This document shows positions 13,401 through 26,040 of a DNA stretch of 64,000 nt, piece by piece (positions within the stretch are counted from its first letter, which is position 1; every line of letters begins with the position of its first letter). The notes beneath the pieces are model-generated. The model was not told where the DNA came from, searched no databases, and worked only from the letters and a program-made list of their open reading frames with translations. This DNA is from Toxotes chatareus (lineage: Eukaryota; Chordata; Actinopteri; Toxotidae): NCBI GenBank assembly GCA_016801885.1, contig CM028889.1:26852001-26916000 (forward strand). Reading direction: 5' to 3'. The position numbers and the translations under genes are program-made.

Positions 13401-13560
13401 TGGTTTAACCCTTTCCTGTTGTATGTATTGTGGGTTTTGTTTGCAGAAAATGTAGGTAATGCTACCTTGTTGTGGCCTCTTACTGTTTCGTGAGCTGTAG
13501 TGAATGTCAGTGATGGTGAATACAGGTGAAGGCATTTGGGGAATTACTGGAAAAACAGAT
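10481..13560. other. Non-coding stretch; one repeat-free block near its end
   Basis: Mostly AT-rich DNA. The motif ACTTTATACATAAT is doubled in tandem around 11500-11527. The interval 12630-13010 is GC-richer and repeat-free, and carries a 135-codon frame that begins in an A run and shows no domain. It could be a regulatory element, but nothing decides it. Confidence 0.5.
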
Positions 13561-13790
13561 GCAGCTAACAATAATTTTCATTATCGATAAATGATTTTCT
13601 CAAATAACCAACTGTTTGATCCATAAAATAAAATAAGAAATGATAAAAGGGTGATTACGTCTGTCCTGAGCCCAAAGATATTCAGTTTACAATGATATAA
13701 AAAAGAGAAAAGAAGAAAATTCTTACACTGGAGAAGCTGGAATCAAGGAATTATGAGAGTTTTTGCTTTAAAATGAAATGATTTAATAAG
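13561..13790 (+). repeat. Dispersed repeat family C, copy
   Basis: Starts GCAGCTAACAATAATTTTCA then TTATCGATAA. Further in it carries CCCAAAGATATTCAGTTTAC and GGAGAAGCTGGAATCAAGG. This order of motifs is what I know from full-length copies of the percomorph repeat. It is decayed, with no coding capacity, and is the longest forward-strand copy here. Confidence 0.7.
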
Positions 13791-14971
13791 CAATTATTAA
13801 AATCAATTAAATGTTTCAATTTCAAGAAGAACTTGTTCAAAATTAGTGTTATTGTATTAAAGTTCTTGTTTGCAGGAGCAACGTATCTTAAAGTGAGACG
13901 TCTTTTCTTGTAATTTAAATGAGCAATTGTCCTTTTAGAGAAAAGAAAACTAGATGAAAGGTTTTGAAATTTCTCTAATGTATGAGGTACTTGAATGTTG
14001 AACGCATAAAAAAATACTACATGTACCAAATATCATCAGCTTTTTGTACTGAATTTCTTTTTTATTATACATCACAGAAGTATTCTTTTCTAGTGACAGA
14101 TTGGACTCTCATGTTCTTTCTCAATCACAATGCACACACAGTGAGGATGACTTATCAGCAATTAAGTCCTCACAGCAATGACTCCGAGAAGTTATCACAC
14201 TGTGATTGAAGTCAGTGCATTGTAATATTTTTGCTTTTTGAAAATATTTTACTCCAGTTTTTCTTGCTCGCAGAATCAGTGTTTTCTGAATGGGACTGCA
14301 GGAAGCGGATCTGGGTGGAGGTGGAATCTGAACGCTTCCTGGGGTTAAACAAAATTAAAATAACATAGCTGCTCATTTTCTGTGTGGAAATACTGATTAT
14401 AGTCTGCTCTCGTTTTTACTTTAAGAACAAAAGTGACATTGTTAATGAAAATGCCTCTGAGTGACTGTGTGAGCCAGTGGATAGCCTTATAAATTACAAT
14501 TTATTTTTGAGTTCACAGTGCTGTTATTAAGTGACTCTCTGTGTGTTAGGATCACAGGTAGCTCTGCTGTGGCACTGTAATGCAGTATCGCTAACATCAC
14601 TGACAACATGGACATTTTCAAACGGTGGTGTGAGGAGGGCGGATGGAGGCTCAGATGGCGTTGGCTGTGATGTGGCCTTGGAGATGATTGAGGCTGGTTT
14701 GTTTTGACACAGAGTTTTTCCAGTAAAGGCTCCTGGCTGTGGTTCTGAACTACAGAGCACATATTAGACCAAAAACTACATCTAGAATAAACACACCAAC
14801 TGATGGCAAGAAACAGTCCCCAAGCTCAGGCTTCTGTGGGCAGAAACCCTCCTGATCGAGTATTCTTTCTGTTTTAAAATCGTGTTCTTAGGATTCAAAG
14901 TTAAACATGCAGATGAAAAGAGCGAATCTGACTGTGGTCGATGATGAAGACTCTGGCTGTGCGTCCTTCGT
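13791..14971. other. Non-coding stretch, nothing specific seen
   Basis: AT-rich DNA without recognised repeats. Overlapping minus-strand frames around 14487-14762 have no domain. Confidence 0.5.
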
Positions 14972-14985
14972 CCAGCAGGGGGTGC
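14972..14985 (+). promoter_or_regulatory. CTCF-like motif
   Basis: CCAGCAGGGGGTGC matches 13 of 14 positions of the CTCF core CCASYAGRKGGCRS (T replaces C at position 11). It is among the strongest CTCF-like sites I found in the window. It lies outside any recognised transposon. Confidence 0.4.
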
Positions 14986-17900
14986 TGGCTCACAGGGCTT
15001 AGAGTCAACAAGCAGGAGGAAGAATTTGGCGCGGTTGCTGGGGCACAGCTCTCTGAGCCCAGATGAGTGCTTCAATTGTAGGGATATTTTCCTCTAAGCC
15101 TGTGGTTGACAGCAACACAGTGCACTTATTTAAAGCAATTTCAAACATGTCTTGTCTGACAAGTTTTAAATCCTACTTAACACCCCGTAACAGCCACTAG
15201 TTTACTGTCAGAATTAAAGAAGAGAATTCTCAAAGGGAGAGAAATTATCACTTTCATTTTGTTTGCTGCCGTTGTTTATAAAGGACATGGCAGGGATGTT
15301 TACCTAGGGATGAATATATTATTACCATTTTGCTACACAGTGTTTTTCATGCTGGAGAAAAGGGTGTTTAAAAGTTTACCTTATATTTTTTAATTGCTGC
15401 CATTACAGCTAAAGGAATAAAGGCAAGCCTGAGCTTCAGTGGCTTTCAGACTAAAAGCTCACAGAACATTTTTATGGAAATAAAAGCCCTTTAATGCTTT
15501 GTGTTAAATCGCTTGTGAAATAAGTAAAGAAATAAGTAAATGGGACGTTTTTTTTTCTTCCTTTTAGAAACAGAAAATTCAACATTCAGGAAAGCTTTAT
15601 TTTGACATTCTGTTCTATTTTGAATCTAATTTTCAGCGTTTCTTTGTGCCGTATCTGCTCTGGGTTGCACCTTTGTGTTTATTTCAGTTACCACCCAACA
15701 AAGCATTTTATTTACATTAAGACATAGGGGAACAAATCTAGGCCTGCCTCAGCAGCGGCTCATGCCGTGCCTACAGAGATGGGCTTTTCCTGCTCAGATT
15801 CCACATTCTTTATCAGTCCCCAAAAGCAAAAAAAAAACAAATCACCAAATGTAACAATCTTCCCCCTGTCCTCCTTGTGATTGCATGTTAGGCACTGAGG
15901 TGATAAGCACACTGGTACGTGTTGTTGCTGTGTGAAAGACACCCTTTATCGGCTCATACCTCTGACTTGTGCTTAGTCTAGTCAGCCGGAGAAATATGAC
16001 GGAAATCTGATAGGGGAATGGTCCCATCTCAACATCAGCGCAAGTGCACGCCTAGCAAGCCAATGTTTATGCTTCCCGGGCCTTGTGTTCTCAAGGGAAA
16101 AATGTCAATAGAGTGTCACAGGGAGCATCTCGCCAATGAGAGGGTGTCTTCTGACTCAAATAGCAAATATATCAGAGTGTGAAGCATCATAAACTCATAA
16201 CTTAGACATTCTTGTCTGAAGATTAAAATAAGGGAAATTGTGGGCAACATTCTATATACCTCATATTTGTACATGCGTGTTTGGTTATGTAAACCATGCA
16301 TGCAAAGGGCAGAACTTGATCATTTTTGGCTAGTGAACATGCGTGTCTGTACATGTGGATATAAAGGATTTTTTCTTGTGTTAAACGGCAGGACGACAGC
16401 AGGGCGGCAAGCTCAGGAGAGCGTCTCTAATTACTGCTGCGAGAGAGGTCATCAGCAGGAATGTCACACATCTCTCGACTCCGCTGCGTTCTCACAGAGA
16501 TCGCTGTGATCAAGTGTCACATCTAAACTTCACAGCCGGTCCTCTCATTTTTTTAAAATTTTATTTTTAATTAAGATTTTGACAATTTAGTGATGTAAAG
16601 CAAATTTTAGTGTCTATTTCTTACATTTCTTACAAATCAGGGATTGCTTTGTGTGCGTGTGCAATATCAGTGCAGTTTTTAAAAGATTGCTGTGGGACAG
16701 TTTTGCGACTTATTGTTTTTTCCTTCTCTGATAACTCAAAGACCCGTGTCTCTTGTCTTGTCACCTTATCAGCTGGGGTCTTTGGCACATCTTCCCACCT
16801 GGCTTCACATCGTCTGTTTGAGCACCTTTGATTCCCTGGCTCTTTCGAGGTTTGTCAAAAATGACTGGGGGGTCTCAGAGAAAGGCTGAACAAAGACATT
16901 TGTTTCCAGCTATACTGCCACCATCAATGGCAACATCTCGCTTGTTAGCTGTGCAGAGCAAATGGGAATGTGGATAGGGGTATTTGGAGGTGGAAGAAAA
17001 GAGATGCTATCCAGGCTAAATGAGGGAAGATTCACACAGTATAATGAAGGCTGGACCCATGGCTTCACGGCTGATGTGTATCTAAAAAGGCCTGGTAAAT
17101 ACTGTTTCGGAACAGAAGGCTTTATCTGCAGATATACATATCCCCTGCAACCACTGGCCCCCACATGAGGGCCAGATCTATCTCTTGGATCACTTTTATT
17201 CTTGTTTTTTTATCTGAAAGGGTGGAAAAATGTGAGACTTCATCAGTTTAACTCTTTGAGAGTTTGTGTGAAATTCTGGTAGATAGTGGAAGATTGAAGA
17301 ACCTGAAAATATAAAGGAAATCCGGCAAATTCTAGGCAAAACAAATTAAAAGAGGAGAGTCATCTCTAAATGTTGCAGCTCTGTCTCTTATAATTCACTT
17401 TTATCATAATCCTTATTTGTATAAAATAAGGAGTTGCTGTGTATTCAGCAAAATTATTGTTAAGTTGCTTTAAAAAACATCAAACAAACAGACATGAGAT
17501 CATGTTTTTGATGCCGTAGAGGTAAAGTTAATGTAAAAGGTAGAAACTGATGTTTGCAGCCATGTGAGAGCGCCAAATTTTACTTCTATTAATTTGCTCT
17601 TCAGGGTTTGTAAAATGTCACAGCTCTCCCCCGTGAGTGTTAGTGATGTAGTGGGTGCTGGGTGCTGACCTGTAGAATGGCATGAAAGGTTAAAAGACAT
17701 ACAGATAAAACAAACAGTATTTCAATGAGCATGCATTTTGTAACGACTGTAGTCCACAAGAGAGAAAAGAACAAGCGAATTTGCTTTTAATGATTTCCCC
17801 TCATGCAGATAGTTTACATCAGTGCAGGTTCCTGAGTCATTTCAGTGAATAAAATGAAAGAAAGTTACTTCGTGACTTAAATTTGAATTTAAAATGGTAT

Positions 17901-18109
17901 AAATTGACAGTGAGCCTGAGTCAAGCCAAGTATGCAGTTTTAAATGAGGAGAAAAGACGCTCATGAAGATTTATTTCTTTATTTATTATCCTTTATTGTC
18001 CTACGAGTTGTTCCCAAAAAAAATATTCTTTGCATTTTACCCACACCAAGTGAATGAAACACACAAAACATGCACATGCACTAGAGAAGCTGGGGCAGAG
18101 GGCTGGTGT
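14986..18109. other. Non-coding stretch, nothing specific seen
   Basis: Mixed AT-rich sequence. A GC-richer repeat-free patch at 16385-16520 is flanked by T-rich DNA. No coding exon, RNA gene or clear transposon was recognised. Confidence 0.5.
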
Positions 18110-18154
18110 GGATCGGTGCCTTGCTCAGGGGCACCACAGTTGCGGTCGCTGGGG
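18110..18154. repeat. SINE-type fragment
   Basis: Contains GTGCCTTGCTCAGGGGCACC, a wording common in teleost SINE-related repeats, followed by a run of nine G residues at 18152-18160. Too short to assign to a named family. Confidence 0.4.
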
Positions 18155-18455
18155 GGGGGTGTATCCCCTGACTTTTCTTCTAGCTCCACAGTGAAGTCGA
18201 CACTTGTGGTTTTGAGTGAAATGGATCGACGACTGTTGGATGGACCACGGTGACATTTGGAAAGTGGCACCATTGGATCCACATTAGAATTGATCAAAAC
18301 TCATGACATTCCCATCAGCCTCAGCTGCACTTTGTGTTTAGCTCTAATGTAGTACGTCGCAAATATTAGCATGCTGACATGCTAACTAAGACAGTGAACA
18401 TGGTAAACAGTATGCCTGCCTAACATTTGCATTGTCTTTGTGAGCTTGCTAGCAA
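18155..18455 (+). repeat. Dispersed repeat family A, copy 1
   Basis: Begins with TATCCCCTGACTTTTC and carries AGTCGACACTTGTGGTTTTG and GAGTGAAATGGAT. It continues into the characteristic TTAGCATGCTGACATGCTAA and CATGGTAAAC motifs. I know this order from a very common non-coding percomorph interspersed repeat. Four other copies occur in the window (21775, 26330, 28686, 46549). No terminal structure or coding frame was recognised, so the class is uncertain. Confidence 0.7.
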
Positions 18456-18655
18456 GTAGCAAGTAAAGAGTGCGACTTTGGACTGGCCTGAGATTGGAGG
18501 GTCGCCGGTTCGATCCCTCGACCAAGCCCCAGGGTCTCTGGTGCATGTGCATGCCTGTGTGTGTGTTGCGTTCACTTGTTGTGGGTAAAATTCAGAGAAT
18601 AACTAATTTCCCCAGTTTGAGGGATCAGTAAAGTAATAAACTTTAAACTTGAAGA
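18456..18655 (+). mobile_element. tRNA-derived SINE-like element
   Basis: Holds an exact RNA polymerase III B box, GGTTCGATCCC at 18507-18517, preceded by GGAGGGTCGCC. This is the tRNA-like head seen in teleost SINEs. The 3' end AATTTCCCCAGTTTGAGGGATCAGTAAAGTAATAAA resembles a LINE-shared tail. The A-box part is decayed. It abuts the family A copy upstream, so one may have inserted next to the other. Family name not assigned. Confidence 0.65.
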
Positions 18656-18659
18656 TTCA

Positions 18660-21060
18660 AGATTCATTCAATGACTTTCTGTCTGATTATGTTTCCCAAA
18701 ACAGATCTGGGGGGAGACACTGTTATATGTATCTGATATCAGGGAATGAAGGCCTCCAACTTTACTTACAGCTTCTCAGAGTCTTTGCAATAGTTTTGTA
18801 ACTCTGCCTATAAAGTTGTATTTATATGTTGTACAAAGGGCAGATAAAATTGAGGATTTTCAGATGTTTTGCTGCCTTGTGGCAAAGAGCCTGTGGCCAA
18901 CTGCAAGGCCGAGACCTGATGGTCTGGAGTCCCAGGTGTAGGCAACAAGATGCAAAGAGATGTGGAAATTGACAGACATAAATAATGAGTAAGCCCGGGC
19001 AATCCGTGTCAGGCCCAGTGGAAATCATAGTATTGGTTGCAGGGAGCCAAGACCTTGGTATTCAGTGCCAAGGCCTTGGCTTAGGTGGTGCAGGTTGTGT
19101 GTCCTCTACGAAACAAATTGTTTCCTTTTCTCCTGTCACTGCAATTGAGCTATTGCGAAGGAGGAAAAAAGAGTAGGAAAAAGGTCAACTGGATGTGAAG
19201 CTCCTATTATCAGCAATCTCCCCCTGGCTTCCATAAGCAGCTTGTTTCTAAGCTGCAACCTAGCCAAGCATGAAGAGAATATAATTTCAGCCAATCTCCT
19301 GGTAGCATGGGTGCACAGGAAACCATTGTAAGACCAGCAAAATAGTCACAATAGAGTCACTGGCCTTCCTGATAAAGATCTGCATAGGTAATGCCAGGGC
19401 AGCAATGAAGGCAATTTTTGCTTCCTCACATTTAACTCAGCTCCCTCACTCTGACCACTGTCCCCCTGGCAAAGAAAGATGGATAGCATGTTTTGTTGTA
19501 TGTAATTACAAGCGGTACAGCACATTGAACTGCCTCTTCTTCACACCTTATCTGGCAACTTACCCCTGAGCTTTGTTTGTTTCTTAAACTTCCTCTCATT
19601 GTTGCTTATCTTTAAAGGGGTTGGCAGAGGAGAAAACTGTCCGGTTATTTTTGTTTTAGTACAGTAAAGAGCTGATAAAGGTTTTCCTTTGTTTGAACCT
19701 CGAGGAGCTTCTGCTCTGTGAAGGCTGTGTGTCTGTATGACAAACTCTTAGAAATCAACTCATCAAACTGAAAGTAGAAACTGGAACAACAGAAAAATTG
19801 TGTTGCTGACTTTATTGCAGTGTTTTTACAGTAACCTGTTTCTATCAGTCAGGTGAAATGAGATCTGGTTCCATGCTGTGATGTGTGTTATTAACCCCTG
19901 GTAGTGAAGTCATTTTGGCTGCCTATACAAGACAGACAGATCAAAGCAGACAGCATATGAAAGACATACTGCAACTACAGCAGTAACACTGACACACAAG
20001 CTAACACATGTTCCAAGAGGACTGCAGTGTAGCGCAGGAGACCAGCTGGCCACTAAAACCAACCAAGCAACCAGAAAAGCAAAAAGAACAAAAAAAACCC
20101 CTATGTATGAGCAGATCGTTAGTAATGCATCTGAAAACTAAACCTGTAAAATAGATCTTAAATTAAATCTTAAAAGTGAACAACAAAAATAATTTTATCC
20201 ATCTAAAAATATTGATTAGAGCTCCTTTAGAAATGATGTCAAACTGGACATCATAAATCAATCTGTGGCACAGTTATTTTTCTGTGTTGGCACATCTTGT
20301 TGTGCATCACTTATCTTTCCTATCCCAAAGCAGAGCACACAGCTAACGCCTGCAAACAGATGGTTATTTGTAGAATGCTGTCCTGAAGTGCCTCCTTTAT
20401 GTTTTTAGTGGTTTGGGCAACGATACCATACAGCCAACCTGAAGATAAAACCATTTCTCACCATAACATTTTTACATTTCTCCCTTTTCCCTCAGTATAA
20501 ACCAAAATAATAAGAGGAAGTCATATTACAGTATATGGTGTATTGATACACCTTTGCCGTCAGTCAGGGCCGTATTTGGTGTGATGCTGTCCTCAGACAA
20601 GAGAATGGACATTCGTCTGTTCTTCTATAAGTGTTTTGAAGGACGTACTGAGTGCTGCAGATTTCCTCCATACAGTGATCACACCTGATATCAACAGGAC
20701 AAAGAACCACAGTGCACATTGATCATGATTAACTCTATCATTAACTCTATCACTGCTCTCTAACAGCATATTTTCTCAGGTCAGCTGTGTGAAGAGGGCC
20801 GTAATTAAAATGTATCTGACGTTACCTTGGCACAGTCGCAATCTAACAATAGAGCAGATAGCCACAGAAAGCTGATGAGCAATCACTGCATTCTTTTCAA
20901 TGTCAAGGAGCAGCTGAGGACCAAGCTATGGACCAGCGACATTTCTGATCACCAGGATAATGAAGAGGAAAACAAAGCTTGCTGGGTGTTGAAGTTTCTT
21001 GCAGTGGCTTTGTCCCTGTGTGACCAAATGCTGGTGGCGGAAGTTTTGGTCACATTATGA
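18660..21060. other. Non-coding stretch, nothing specific seen
   Basis: Mixed composition without recognised repeats. The frame at 20827-21060 ends exactly at a microsatellite and has no domain. Confidence 0.5.
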
Positions 21061-21098
21061 AAATAAATAAATAAATAAATAAATAAATAAAATAAAAT
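21061..21098 (+). repeat. (AAAT)n microsatellite
   Basis: About eight AAAT units followed by AAAAT variants. Possibly an old A-rich retroposon tail, although no SINE or LINE body was recognised upstream. Confidence 0.95.
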
Positions 21099-21099
21099 A

Positions 21100-21774
21100 G
21101 AAACAGCACTAACAATACAATCCAGTTCTATGTTGTGTGCGTGCATAAAATGTAGATGCTGTTAGAAAAGTGAACATTATAAAGATTCACATCTTATCCT
21201 GTCATTTAGATCATTGTTAAACCATAGAATTTCATTTCCTCAAAACAAGTGTAGTAAACAGGGAACAGAGATTCTACCTGCGCCTCCTGTGTGCTGCAGC
21301 TGCAGCTGGCACCTCCACCTGATGAAGTAATTCATTGATCATGCTTGCATGCCATGTGAACACAATGGATGGAGCCATGCTAACTTCATCTTCTGAGTTT
21401 AGCCATGGTAGACTACCACATTGTGCCTTAAACAATGTACTGTATCTCATAATTGAGTCCAGCACTTTCATCCTTTTTAATTACACAGGCACGAGCTCCA
21501 ACACCTCACCTGGGACTCTCTTTACTGTTGTCCTCATGTAGCTGCAAGGCTTCACTTAGCCAATAGAATGATAATGCTGGTCATTGTTGGTGTATTTAAT
21601 GGCTGTAAGCTCATCCGTATTTCATTAAAGAGATAAATCGCACACACAGAAGCTGTTGTAGTATATATACTATATTTATATACAAAAGTAAACTTTAACC
21701 AAATGAGGTGTGAATGTCACGTGTCACTCGTATTAAAACATCCATGATGCAAGGCATGGCTATGCCAGTCTGCG
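21100..21774. other. Non-coding stretch, nothing specific seen
   Basis: AT-rich DNA with a TAGTATATATACTA palindrome near 21660. No gene. Confidence 0.5.
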
Positions 21775-22170
21775 GGTTGGTTTGTCCATCGATCCACCGC
21801 ACTGGTCCAAACTGAAATAGCTCACCAACTGTTGGGTGGATTGCCAACATTTCCAGACGACATTAATTCTCCACAGAGGATGAATCCTCCTGGCTTTGGT
21901 GATCCCCTGACTTTTTATATAGTGCCCCCAGCTGGACAAAGCTTCACTTGTTCAGCAAAATATCTCAACACCTACTTGATGGATTGGCACAAATGTTTGT
22001 GACTGACATTCATGGTTCCCAGATGATGACTTGGTTGAACACCTTACTTAACCATCAGCAACATTCAAAACTGAGACGGTAACATTGGTAACATTACTTG
22101 TGAAACAGCAGCACTGTTAGCAGTGATATTGTAAGCATGTTAGCATGCTGATGTTAGCTTTGTGCTCTTT
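21775..22170 (+). repeat. Dispersed repeat family A, copy 2 (longest)
   Basis: Contains, in order, GGATGAATCCTCC, TTTGGTGATCCCCTGACTTT, AGTGCCCCCAGCTGG, TGACATTCATGGTTCCCAGA, and near the end GTTAGCATGCTGATGTTAGC. This matches the arrangement I know for the family and is the fullest copy here. No reading frame of note. A CTCF-like motif lies inside it at 21922. Confidence 0.75.
21922..21935 (-). promoter_or_regulatory. CTCF-like motif inside repeat family A
   Basis: GTGCCCCCAGCTGG is the reverse-strand form of the CTCF core with 13 of 14 positions matching. It is part of the dispersed repeat itself, so related copies elsewhere in the genome may carry the same motif. Occupancy unknown. Confidence 0.35.
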
Positions 22171-23268
22171 AAAGCAGTGACAGAACCACTGAGTGTAAAT
22201 AACACCCTAAACCGTTCTGCAGGATGCAAGACAGAGTTATCATCATATACTTACAACTTTACAATGGATAGTTTTAAGTACTGTTACTTTACTTTATCAG
22301 ATCTTTAAAATATCATACAGACACCATGACACTTAGTTTACATCTAATTTAACAATTGACCAGTTTTGCTGTTCATTGTGTATACATGCATGTGCAGATT
22401 GTCACAAGAGCAAAGTTAGCTTTTGAAGATAACTCACAGACAAAACACTGAGCGATTGTTGTTGAATTCCAGCAGCAGGAATGGAGAAGATAAAATTCTC
22501 TAGGTCTGTAAAGTATCACTTCCAGCTGTTGTAAAATCCATCAGAGCTGTCTACAGTTAAAATTCTGTATTGTCTGATGCAAAGGTGGTTATAATAGAGG
22601 GCCATGATTGTAGCCACAATACAGATTCCATCTTGTTTCTAATCTACCGCAAAATCTTAACAGTACCAGGAAGGTGAAGTTGCAGGCTGGAGAAGAATGT
22701 CCAGATTACATTTTTGCAGTGATTGGCTGCTTTGAAAAGGAATGAATATCGTTATGTTTCACAGTGATATTTGATTGCAGTATATGTTTGTATATTCAGA
22801 GGTAAATGTCTGACAAACACAGTGCTATGGTGCTACACAAACCTTGTCAGTCCAAAAGCTGGAGATTCATTCATATGGGAAGCAGTAGCCTGTGTAGCTC
22901 GCTGCACACCTGGCAGCATGAAAGGCATGTTTATGTTTTACAGTGTTTTTAGAATTTTTCAAGGACAAACTAAAGTGAAAATAAGGCTAATTTCCTAATA
23001 AGTACAGGGCTGCCAAATTAAAAAGCTAATTATTTGAAATAGGCTTTATGTCTTGCTTTATGTCTTTTTGCAAACAGTTATAAGAAAGACATACACATAC
23101 TCTGAATGTTCTAGACTTATCTCTGAAGCACTCTAAAATGATCTGTCCTTAACCACACCAGACACAGAGGTGCTATCTCCCTGCTTTTGTTTCCTTAGTT
23201 TTACTGTATTGCAGGGTTCAGAGGAAGAGGTCACAGTTTTGTATCAGCATTGTGAGAGAAAGAAAATC
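22171..23268. other. Non-coding stretch, nothing specific seen
   Basis: AT-rich DNA. The portion 22255-22330 has ACTGTTACTTTACTTTATC-type wording that may be a remnant of family B, but it is too short to call. Confidence 0.45.
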
Positions 23269-23286
23269 TTTTTTTTTTTTTTTTTT
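23269..23286 (+). repeat. Poly(T) run
   Basis: Eighteen consecutive T residues. Could be the reverse-strand A tail of a lost retroposon; no body recognised. Confidence 0.95.
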
Positions 23287-23329
23287 AGATAAACCATTTT
23301 TTCCCCTTTGCGCAGGAAAAAAAAATAGC

Positions 23330-23760
23330 TGCTCATACATCCTGTGTAGCATGAAAAAAGCCACATTCTCTCACATTGGCCTGTGGGGATAGAAGAATGC
23401 TGCTTTGCTTGAGGTAAGGAGAAGCAATGGCCATTTAATTAACCTTTCCTGCCTCAATCTGCTCACAACAATTTTGCCTGTGACTCCCTTTAATAGTTTA
23501 ACGACCTTGCTGTCAGTAAGACTGAGAAGGACTGAGTCAAGGTATGATTTAATTAAAAGAGTCCGTATGTTTAAGACTGTACCTACGGAGATGCAGAAAC
23601 ACTGGGGTTCCTGGGAGTGACAGAGCTGACCTCGCTATTGAGTTTGAAAATGACAGCATGCGGCACAGTGTAAATAATTAGATGGGAAAAGCAAAAGAAA
23701 AGGACCCTTTGAATAAGGGAGCTGTGTGTTTGTCACTAGCATTAGGTAATTCTTGTAATC
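23330..23760. promoter_or_regulatory. Candidate enhancer / conserved non-coding block
   Basis: A repeat-free block with two identical TTTAATTAA homeodomain-type cores at 23434-23442 and 23548-23556. An AATAATTAGATGG motif follows near 23674. Non-coding: the frame at 23405-23620 has no domain. Conservation cannot be tested here, so the call is inference from motif density and lack of repeats. Confidence 0.3.
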
Positions 23761-25929
23761 AATGTCCAGTAGTGCTGACTTTATCCACAATATGGTGCTA
23801 GTGTCCCTTTCAGAATAGACTCCGCTTCAAATGCAAACCAACGGCATTAAAGAATAAATACAGTACCTCACAACGTTTGTGCTTACATTGTTTGAGCCAG
23901 GACTGTCTGGGAGGAGGCAAACTAGCCCTGCTTCATCCAAGCTGGACAATAAACAGTACTGTGAAAGCTTTACCCCTGATGAGAGCTGCAAATGTGGCTG
24001 AAAAATAGAGTAACTAAACTGTGCCACTAGCACAAGTTCGAAGTTCATCTGTGTTAAGAAACTCTGACTAATTAACTGTAGTTCATACATTCATCACATT
24101 CAAAAGTGGCACGATAGTTAATAATGACTAACTCATGTGTGACAGTGAAAGAATGATATTTATCCTGCTGGCAGCTCTCACTTTAGCTGCTGAGCTAATG
24201 TTAACCCTTAATGAGATCCCCAGTAAGGGTGATTAAAATATTCATGTGATGTACTAAAAGTATAACTGAGGAGTTCTGACTGTTGTTTTCTACAGCTTAT
24301 ATCTGAGGAGCCCTGGTCTGCAATTCCATGGGCAGAGTAGGACCCCATACTTTGTTGGTGTGTGTTCGGTGGGAAGGAAATGCTACGCTAGATTACCTGT
24401 ACACCCTGGTTGATGCCACATAAAGTGTAGGTGATGTTCAGCTGGTGGAGCAGCTAACATTTATGTTAGCCCTGTAATCTCTTTAGTGAATGATGCATTT
24501 AGTGAATGATGTGAGCCTAAACTACTTCAGACCATAAACATTAAACAGAAGTGAAAATCATATTTACCAGTATATTTAACCCCTTCATACTCAGGATGAA
24601 AATGTAACAGTACAATTCTTTCATTGACAAAAACAAACCAAATACAACAGGCTAATTTTAAACAGGTCATTAGCTAATGTTAGCATTAAGTTGGATCCTA
24701 CTTCCACACCTTTCTAAGATTAAAATGCTAATGTGGGTTATAAAACTAAAGCTACAGTTACACAGTGTCTGTAATACAGTAATACCTGAATGTTTCACTG
24801 TCTGTGTGGCTTTCTTAGAGTTTTATTTCACTTATTTCAGCTGTTTAACGCAGGAGAAGTTACCACAGAAGTTATCGTCTCATTTAGAGTGATAATGAGT
24901 TAAATTAACCGTACAAGTAGCAGCCTGTTTGCTTTTATAATTTCCTGACAGAAAAAGACGCCATGAACCTTGTGTCTGGGGACCCTAAAGGACGTGACAC
25001 ATCACATGTATGGGAGACACAACTCTCTTTCCATTGGCTTGAAGACGTTGGGTCCCCACTTGTGAGGGCCTCAGTTGGATCCTTTTGTATTTTGATTAGC
25101 AAAATTAGCAAAAAAGCCCTGGCTCAAACCATGCTAATTTTATATTACTGAGCACATATTAACACACTCCTGCTTCTGAGGTCTCTTTTTTCTTCATTAA
25201 TACTTCATTCATTTCTCTCACTGTAGAATGGAAACTGCTGTTCTGGCCCAGTCATCATTAATATAGATGCTGGAGGAAAGCAATAAATTAGTCTGCTAAA
25301 CTAGCTTCTATTCTTTTACTATCACCAAACATCCAAAGAGTTCCTTTAGATGCCGTGCTTTAGACAATGATTTCAGCCTCCTAATCTTTTTCGTTTTGTG
25401 CTTCAGATGAGGCACTGCACTCTCTATCCTTCTTCAGAGCAGACTCTGCCAGCTCAGTGCATGATGGAAGACTGCCATGGTCACCTGTGACAGCTCAGCT
25501 GACTGTCATACACAGCACTGGTCCACTGATGAGAGTGAAATTACTTCATAATAGTAGGGGTGTTCCTGGGTTTATATAACGATATGATAATCCTCTTTTC
25601 ACACAATGATGATAATGATCATTATTATGGCAGGGGAGTAGGGGGCGAGGAAACCGCTTGGAATGGAGACTTTGCTGCATAATCCTCCTGCCTTGAAAGG
25701 TTAAATACGGATTTGAATATTATGATCCCCCACTCTGAAAATGATAGTACCGTATTTGAAGCAAATGTGCTCATTGTGCACTTTACCTTGTGGAGCAGCA
25801 TGAGTGGCAGACTCCACCAAGGAAGACATGCTTGCAGTGCTGTATTTGCACAATTGATAGTAAAGAAAAAAGCATTATGAAGAATTGAGAAATCTACTTT
25901 TAGAGGAGTTGTTGTTATACTTAAGTTTA
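23761..25929. other. Non-coding stretch, nothing specific seen
   Basis: AT-rich DNA. Short GCTAATGTTAGCATTAAG wording at 24672-24690 recalls repeat family A. A 111-codon minus-strand frame at 25625-25960 has no recognised domain. Confidence 0.5.
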
Positions 25930-26040
25930 ATTGGGGCTGTAGTAGCCTAAAGGTTAGCAAAGCAGGCTTTGGACCAGAATCACTGGAGCGGAAAATTGTG
26001 GTTATGGTAGTGAATGTGTAATGCTTTCTTCTTCTTTAAT
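25930..26040 (+). mobile_element. tRNA-derived SINE-like 5' fragment
   Basis: GGGGCTGTAG is followed by an exact RNA polymerase III A box, TAGCCTAAAGG at 25943-25953 (consensus TRGYNNARNGG). A degenerate B-box region, ACCAGAATCACTGG, comes next. This is the head of a teleost tRNA-type SINE; the body and tail are lost, and a short CTTCTTCTT run follows. It may belong to the same broad class as the element at 18456. Confidence 0.6.

Noticed and set aside
25625..25960. 111-codon minus-strand frame
   Set aside because: No domain, no splice context; its open length is within chance expectation for a 64-kb window.
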